A stretch of 12,346 nucleotides of DNA from Candidatus Cloacimonadota bacterium (GTDB lineage Bacteria > Cloacimonadota > Cloacimonadia > Cloacimonadales > WRIO01). Where the stretch lies: contig JALNXV010000072.1 of assembly GCA_023230175.1 (NCBI GenBank), positions 1 to 12,346 on the forward strand, read 5' to 3'. Both the position numbers and the translations under genes were made by a program. Of the stretch, positions 8,724 to 12,346 are shown one piece after another. The notes under the pieces are model-generated. The model saw nothing but the letters and a program-made list of their open reading frames with translations. It was not told the DNA's origin and searched no databases. The stretch's first letter is position 1. Each line of letters starts with the position of its first letter.

Positions 8724-8752
8724 TTTACAAAAAAATCATAAAATCTTATTTT
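8724..8752 (+). promoter_or_regulatory. Weak candidate promoter for hslO-thiolase
   Basis: TTTACA (8724-8729) and TATTTT (8747-8752) are 17 bp apart and would start a transcript about 22 nt before the TTG. Some promoter is expected because the leuS terminator lies just upstream. The perfect TTGACA at 8751-8756 has no -10 box at a workable distance. Confidence 0.25.
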
Positions 8753-8770
8753 GACATAAAGAGATAATAA

Positions 8771-8784
8771 AGGAGAAAAGATTG
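8771..8784 (+). promoter_or_regulatory. Ribosome binding site that fixes the TTG start of hslO
   Basis: AGGAG at 8771-8775 lies 6 bp before TTG at 8782-8784. The reading from this TTG (ADYLLRGIS) matches the normal Hsp33 N-terminus, which an internal ATG would remove. Confidence 0.8.
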
Positions 8785-9663
8785 GCTGATTATTTATTGC
8801 GTGGTATTTCTAAAGATAAAAACTTCCGTTTTTTTGCTGTTGAAGCAAAGGAGACAGTTCAAAAAGCCATAGATATACATTATTTGTCTATTATAAACAG
8901 CGTTGTACTTGGAAGGTTATTAATTAGTGGACTTTTGATGAGTGCTGATTTAAAAAATGAAAATGATATTTTAACTCTACGTATCGATGGTGATGGTCCG
9001 GTCGGCTGTGTGATAGTAACAGCAACAGGTAAAAATACTGTTAAAGGATATGTAGAAAATCCTCAAGTAGAGCTACCTTTAGAAAATAAACAATTTCAGG
9101 TAGCAAAAGCTATTGGAAGAGGTAGTCTTTCTGTTATTAAATCAATTGGTGACTTACAACCTTATATTGGCAGAATAAATATTGTTAGTGGTGAAATTGG
9201 TGAAGACATTAGTCAGTATTATTATCAGAGTGAACAAATAGATACAATGATAAATCTTGGTATTTTAATAGAGCCGGATGCTAAAATCAGACAAGCAGGG
9301 GGTATCTTTGTTCAGTGTTTGCCTAATACTCCTGAAGATAAGTTGAGCATTTTAAAAGAAAATATTAAAAAGTTGCCTAATCTTTCAGATTTTATGGATA
9401 TGGGTAAAAATGTAGAAACTATATTAAAAAGTCATATATTTAAGGGCATAGATATAGAATTTAGTACTAAAAAAGAGGTAACCTATTCTTGTAATTGTAG
9501 CAAAGACAGATTTTATGCCGGTATTAAATTATTAGGAGAAAAAGAGATAAAAAGTTTAATAGAAAGTGAAGAAAGTATTTCTGCAGAATGTCATTTTTGT
9601 AATAAGAAATATGAATTTTCAAAAGAAGAATTAATATCTATGTTAAATACAAAGGAGGATTGA
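8782..9663 (+). CDS. hslO: Hsp33 redox-regulated molecular chaperone
   Basis: Hsp33 is a cytoplasmic holdase chaperone kept inactive by a zinc-bound cysteine centre. Oxidation releases the zinc and unfolds the linker, and the protein then binds unfolding clients. The 293-aa product has normal length. The N-terminal substrate-binding domain begins DYLLRG and contains IDGDGPVG (68-75), [11 protein letters not shown] (90-100), GRGSLSVIK (112-120) and [13 protein letters not shown] (135-147). The C-terminal redox switch has all four cysteines as CNC (C237, C239) and CHFC (C270, C273). The start is TTG, supported by AGGAG 6 bp upstream. The last codons form an AAAGGAGG site for the next gene, and its TGA is one base from the thiolase ATG, so the two are almost surely co-translated. 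Presence of Hsp33 in a probably anaerobic host fits a need to survive oxidant shocks; that last point is inference. Confidence 0.96.
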   Translation: MADYLLRGISKDKNFRFFAVEAKETVQKAIDIHYLSIINSVVLGRLLISGLLMSADLKNENDILTLRIDGDGPVGCVIVTATGKNTVKGYVENPQVELPLENKQFQVAKAIGRGSLSVIKSIGDLQPYIGRINIVSGEIGEDISQYYYQSEQIDTMINLGILIEPDAKIRQAGGIFVQCLPNTPEDKLSILKENIKKLPNLSDFMDMGKNVETILKSHIFKGIDIEFSTKKEVTYSCNCSKDRFYAGIKLLGEKEIKSLIESEESISAECHFCNKKYEFSKEELISMLNTKED

Positions 9664-9664
9664 G

Positions 9665-10858
9665 ATGAAAAAGGTTGTAATTGCCGCAGCTAAAAGAAGT
9701 CCAATAGGCGTATTTGGAGGAGCATTTAAAGATGTTTCAGCCGTAAATCTCGGAGTAATTGTTTTAAAAGCTGTGTTAGAAGAACTTAACTTATCTCCGG
9801 AAAAAGTTGATGAAGTTATTTTAGGAAATGTTCTTGGTGCCGGTTTAGGACAAAATGTTGCTCGTCAAGTAAGTATTAATAGTGGTATTCCTGTAGAAGT
9901 ACCGGCTTATACAGTCAATAAAGTATGTGGTTCCGGTATGAAATCAGTTGCCTTAGCGGCTAATATGATTAAACTTGGAGAAGCTGATATTATTGTTGCC
10001 GGTGGTATTGAAAATATGTCTCAAAGTCCTTATGCCTTAAGTGATGCTCGTTGGGGTGCTCGTATGGGTGATAAATCTATGGTAGATTTAATGATAAAAG
10101 ACGGCTTGAGTGATATTTTTAATAATTATCATATGGGTATCACTGCTGAAAATCTTGCTGAAAAATATAATCTTTCTCGAGAAGAACAAGATTTATTTGC
10201 TACTCAAAGTCAAAATAAAACAGAAAAAGCTATGACTTCCGGTAGATTTGATGATGAAATCGTTAAGATTACTATCCCTCAAAGAAAAGGTGAACCAATC
10301 GTGGTCTCTCAAGATGAATTTCCTCGTAAGGGTGTAACCATTGAATCTCTTGCTAAAGTAAGACCTGCCTTTAAAAAAGATGGAACTGTTACAGCCGCTA
10401 ATTCTTCAGGTATTAATGATGGTGCAGCTATTATTATCTTGATGAGCGAAGAAAAGGCAAAAGAATTAAATATTAAACCTTTAGCATATCTAACTGCCTG
10501 TGCCTCCGGCGGTGTTGATCCTTCTATTATGGGATTTGGTCCTGTCCCTGCTATAAAAAAAGTACTTGCTAAACAAAACTGGTCAATAAATGACTTAGAA
10601 CTTGTTGAACTTAACGAAGCTTTTGCTTCTCAATCTCTTGCAGTATTTAAAGGTTTAGAAAAAGAAGTCGGAAAATTAAATCCTGAAATTGTCAATGTTA
10701 ATGGTGGAGCAATCGCTTTAGGACACCCAATTGGTGCAAGTGGAGCAAGAATCATTGTTACTCTTTTGCACGAAATGAAAAAACGTAATGTAAAAAAAGG
10801 TTTAGCTTCTCTCTGTATCGGTGGCGGTATGGGCATTGCTACAACCTATGAAATGTAA
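9665..10858 (+). CDS. Acetyl-CoA acetyltransferase (biosynthetic thiolase)
   Basis: Thiolases of this type condense two acetyl-CoA into acetoacetyl-CoA, or run the reverse cleavage. The 397-aa length is typical. Catalytic residues are visible: the acyl-accepting cysteine C88 in [11 protein letters not shown], the NEAFA motif (317-321), H354 in GHPIGASG and C384 in [20 protein letters not shown] (113-123) and HMGITAEN (156-163) point to the acetoacetyl-CoA thiolase group (ThlA/AtoB/PhbA) rather than long-chain FadA or SCP2 thiolases. Neighbours do not show whether it serves butyrate, polyhydroxybutyrate, ketone or mevalonate metabolism, because no partner such as 3-hydroxybutyryl-CoA dehydrogenase is in the window; I therefore give no gene symbol. 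An excellent Shine-Dalgarno (AAAGGAGG, 9651-9658) lies inside the end of hslO. A strong terminator follows 17 bp after the stop. All catalytic positions are intact. Confidence 0.96.
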   Translation: MKKVVIAAAKRSPIGVFGGAFKDVSAVNLGVIVLKAVLEELNLSPEKVDEVILGNVLGAGLGQNVARQVSINSGIPVEVPAYTVNKVCGSGMKSVALAANMIKLGEADIIVAGGIENMSQSPYALSDARWGARMGDKSMVDLMIKDGLSDIFNNYHMGITAENLAEKYNLSREEQDLFATQSQNKTEKAMTSGRFDDEIVKITIPQRKGEPIVVSQDEFPRKGVTIESLAKVRPAFKKDGTVTAANSSGINDGAAIIILMSEEKAKELNIKPLAYLTACASGGVDPSIMGFGPVPAIKKVLAKQNWSINDLELVELNEAFASQSLAVFKGLEKEVGKLNPEIVNVNGGAIALGHPIGASGARIIVTLLHEMKKRNVKKGLASLCIGGGMGIATTYEM

Positions 10859-10875
10859 AAATATTTCTTTATTAT

Positions 10876-10904
10876 GAGCAGGATAATTCCTGCTCTTTTT
10901 TTTT
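10876..10904 (+). terminator. Rho-independent terminator after the thiolase gene
   Basis: GAGCAGGA (10876-10883), loop TAAT, and TCCTGCTC (10888-10895) form a perfect 8-bp stem followed by nine T (10896-10904). Confidence 0.92.
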
Positions 10905-10940
10905 GAAAATAACTTTTATATATCCGAAAATCTCGAGACA

Positions 10941-10980
10941 GACTTGACTCACACTCACTTCGTTCGTTGCAAGTCAAGTC
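10941..10980. repeat. Long-loop inverted repeat between the convergent thiolase and DUF362 genes
   Basis: GACTTGACT (10941-10949) and AGTCAAGTC (10972-10980) are perfect 9-nt inverted arms around 22 bases that include CACTTCGTTCGTTG. There is no T-run on either side, so it does not look like a terminator. It abuts repeat copy A. Confidence 0.5.
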
Positions 10981-10986
10981 CGGCTG

Positions 10987-11051
10987 TATTGTTCTATAAG
11001 CTTCCAGCTTGTAGGAAAGACGAGTACAAGCAAGGATGCTTGTACAACATT
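10987..11051. repeat. Intergenic stem-loop repeat, copy A
   Basis: Two hairpin modules lie side by side. Module 1 (10987-11014) holds the arms CTATAAGCT / AGCTTGTAG around TCC, with one mismatch. Module 2 (11024-11045) holds perfect arms GTACAAGCA / TGCTTGTAC around AGGA. They are 9 bases apart. Module 1 is 27/28 identical to 12177-12204, and module 2 (11024-11048) is 22/25 identical to 12245-12269. The shared tail ACAACATT (11044-11051) runs into the DUF362 stop codon (11050-11052). There is no T-run typical of a terminator. It resembles REP/BIME-type dispersed repeats; mobility is unknown. Confidence 0.8.
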
Positions 11052-12069
11052 ACACTTCAATAATCCTATATTTAGTGCTACCTAAACCAATTTCTTCAGC
11101 GTATTTAAGAGAATTTCTTCCGGCTTCAAATAAGTTTTGTTTGCTTTCTTGTTGAACAATATCTAAACAAGCTGAATCTATTGCTACCGGGTTAAGGCTT
11201 ACCATCACTCCGATATTATTAGTAATTAGAGGCATTTTTTCACCCATACAGTCACAATCTTTGGTGATATTGATTAAAAAACTGATATAGATATTTGTTT
11301 TATTTTGTTGAGCTGCGTAGGCGTATTCCATTAGGCGTTCTTGAAAGTTAGTTGCATTCCAGTCATGGGAGATAGCACCTTGTGGACAGACTGCAATACA
11401 TCCTGCACAACCGACACAAGTATTATGATCAATGACAGCATATTCTTTGAGTTCAATTGCTTTAACATCACATTTTTCTACACATAGTCCACATAAAATA
11501 CATTTTTCCGGCTTAACGCTTGGTTTCATTTGTGAATGTTGGGCAAGTTTACCTCCACGTGCGGCAAAGCCCATTCCTAATTGTTTTAATGCACCTCCGA
11601 AACCGGCAACAATATGACCTTTAAAGTGACTACAAACTATTACTTGATTATGTTTTTGATATTCTTTAGCTATTTTACAGGTTTTAAAGAATTGTTTATT
11701 GATTTCTGCTTCATAATAATCTTCTCCGATTTCTCCGTCTGCTATTAGGATTGGAATCTGTGTAAAACCGTGTTCTTTGGCAAGTTTTATGTGGTTTGTT
11801 CTATTTGTTCTTGCTCCTCTATATAGAACGTTTGTTTCAATATATGAAGGAGATGAGTTATTTTCTTTAAGGTATGTTATAAGCTCGTTATAGATATTGG
11901 CAGGTAAGTATGTTTCGTTACCTTTTTCGCCAAAGTGAACTTTAATTACAGCATCTTTTTCTAATTTAATGTCTTTATCTTGAATGATTTTATGAAATAA
12001 TTGTTTAGCGATTTTGCTTAATTCATTTGTATCTTGAGTATTAGTCTTTTTAAAATATACATCTTGCAT
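11050..12069 (-). CDS. DUF362 domain protein with two [4Fe-4S] ferredoxin motifs
   Basis: The 339-aa product is a DUF362 family protein, a group of iron-sulfur proteins of unsettled function common in anaerobes. The N-terminal part carries VIKVHFGEKGNETYLP (41-56) and CSHFKGHIVAGFGGALKQLGMG (146-167), both typical of DUF362. A dicluster ferredoxin insert follows: CxxCxxCxxxC at C190/C193/C196/C200 and again at C218/C221/C224/C228, each expected to bind one [4Fe-4S]. The final part has CDC (272-274), in DCDCMGE, and a closing segment with NPVAIDSACLDIV (293-305). It has no signal peptide, so it is presumably cytoplasmic. An electron-transfer or redox role is likely; the partner is unknown. The ATG has AAAGGA 6 bp upstream and a near-consensus promoter. 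The gene converges on the thiolase gene and its stop codon overlaps repeat copy A. No classical terminator was found after it. Confidence 0.92.
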   Translation of the reverse strand: MQDVYFKKTNTQDTNELSKIAKQLFHKIIQDKDIKLEKDAVIKVHFGEKGNETYLPANIYNELITYLKENNSSPSYIETNVLYRGARTNRTNHIKLAKEHGFTQIPILIADGEIGEDYYEAEINKQFFKTCKIAKEYQKHNQVIVCSHFKGHIVAGFGGALKQLGMGFAARGGKLAQHSQMKPSVKPEKCILCGLCVEKCDVKAIELKEYAVIDHNTCVGCAGCIAVCPQGAISHDWNATNFQERLMEYAYAAQQNKTNIYISFLINITKDCDCMGEKMPLITNNIGVMVSLNPVAIDSACLDIVQQESKQNLFEAGRNSLKYAEEIGLGSTKYRIIEV

Positions 12070-12092
12070 AATAAATCCTTTATTTTTTTTAT

Positions 12093-12120
12093 ATTATAAT
12101 TAGATGAGTATTTTTGTCAA
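12093..12120 (-). promoter_or_regulatory. Near-consensus sigma70 promoter of the DUF362 gene
   Basis: On the minus strand TTGACA (12115-12120) and TATAAT (12093-12098) are both perfect, 16 bp apart. The expected start point leaves a leader of about 17 nt that contains the AAAGGA ribosome site (12076-12081). This suggests strong, simply controlled transcription. Confidence 0.8.
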
Positions 12121-12155
12121 TAATTTTCTTTTTTAGCTTGAATCTATTAATAATG

Positions 12156-12289
12156 AGACTGTTGAATAGTTTCAATTATTGTTCTACAAGCTTCCAGCTT
12201 GTAGTTTTATAAAGTATTGAATACCTATCGTTTAAGGTTTTTTTGTGCAAGCAAGGATGCTTACACAACAACATTTTTTTCAACAGCCT
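12156..12289. mobile_element. Possible MITE-like unit bounded by short inverted repeats, containing repeat copy B
   Basis: AGACTGTTGAA (12156-12166) and TTCAACAGCCT (12279-12289) are inverted repeats matching at 10 of 11 positions. They enclose the two-hairpin repeat and define a 134-bp unit with no reading frame of note. No clear target duplication is visible, and copy A lacks the same ends. The call rests only on the arms. Confidence 0.3.
12177..12275. repeat. Intergenic stem-loop repeat, copy B
   Basis: This is the second copy of the element at 10987-11051, in the same orientation. Module 1 (12184-12204) forms a perfect hairpin CTACAAGCT-tcc-AGCTTGTAG. Module 2 (12245-12266) forms GTGCAAGCA-agga-TGCTTACAC with one mismatch. 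The spacer between them is 40 bases, against 9 in copy A, so the stems are conserved while the spacer is not. The two copies flank the DUF362 gene as near-direct repeats about 1.2 kb apart. Confidence 0.8.
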
Positions 12290-12316
12290 TATAATTTTCA
12301 AGTAAGAAACAAGGGA

Positions 12317-12346
12317 CCTCCAAGATGCTTTAAAGCATCTTGGAGG
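12317..12346. repeat. Perfect 30-nt palindrome at the right window edge
   Basis: CCTCCAAGATGCTTT (12317-12331) is followed directly by its exact reverse complement (12332-12346), where the window ends. The preceding GGGA (12313-12316) suggests the arms may extend beyond the edge. The core CAAGATGCTT resembles CAAGGATGCTT in module 2 of the repeats. Confidence 0.85.

Noticed and set aside
8751-8756. Perfect TTGACA upstream of hslO as its -35 box
   Set aside because: The workable -10 position would fall on the ribosome site (about 8774-8779, AGAAAA), so it cannot serve this gene well.
10630-10836. Minus-strand open frame inside the thiolase gene
   Set aside because: Antisense to the NEAFA, GHP and C384 motifs of an intact thiolase.
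10987-11051. Rho-independent terminator of the DUF362 gene
   Set aside because: The hairpins are strong but no T-run follows on the minus strand; a dispersed repeat explains them better.
11432-11617. Plus-strand open frame inside the DUF362 gene
   Set aside because: Antisense to the ferredoxin cysteine motifs; no independent support.
10987-12275. CRISPR array from the repeated hairpins
   Set aside because: Only two copies more than 1 kb apart with a gene between them, and no regular spacers or cas genes.
12121-12346. Small protein gene or ncRNA in the right-hand intergenic region
   Set aside because: No frame with a start and ribosome site is present; apart from the repeats and palindrome I see only AT-rich sequence, without a convincing promoter-terminator pair.

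Overview
The window is an AT-rich stretch (roughly 30% G+C by eye) of a bacterial chromosome. It holds seven complete protein genes and about 750 bases of intergenic DNA. The organism is probably a diderm: an exported MltB-type lytic transglycosylase is present. It is probably anaerobic or fermentative, given a DUF362 protein with two [4Fe-4S] ferredoxin motifs and a biosynthetic-type thiolase. Shine-Dalgarno sites (AGGAG, GGAGG) and sigma70-type boxes are easy to see. I cannot place the phylum from this sequence alone. A low-GC diderm lineage such as Cloacimonadota, Elusimicrobiota or Fusobacteriota would fit, but this is a guess.

Layout. (1) 3-4623, minus strand: an exported protein with a long unrecognised N-terminal part and a C-terminal MltB-like lytic transglycosylase domain, followed after 16 bp by comEC, the DNA-uptake channel. 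(2) 4748-6001, minus strand: a DUF1015 (SerK/SbnI-like) protein with its own promoter and terminator. (3) 6172-8652, plus strand: leuS, divergent from DUF1015 and closed by a strong terminator. (4) 8782-10858, plus strand: a tight pair, hslO (Hsp33, TTG start) and an acetyl-CoA acetyltransferase with one base between them, closed by another strong terminator. (5) 11050-12069, minus strand: a DUF362/ferredoxin protein with a near-consensus sigma70 promoter. (6) 10941-11051 and 12156-12346: structured, repeated non-coding DNA on both sides of the DUF362 gene.

Most genes are housekeeping and do not form one pathway. The likely functional units are the transglycosylase-comEC operon (opening of the wall plus DNA import) and the hslO-thiolase pair. 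The most unusual features are: strong enrichment of the tetranucleotide CCGG (about 43 copies by eye against one GGCC); paired stem-loop repeats flanking the DUF362 gene; a perfect 30-nt palindrome at the extreme right edge; and the large unassigned N-terminal part of the transglycosylase, which may be a decayed metallopeptidase-like domain. I found no CRISPR array, tRNA, rRNA, phage gene, transposase or obvious defence system.
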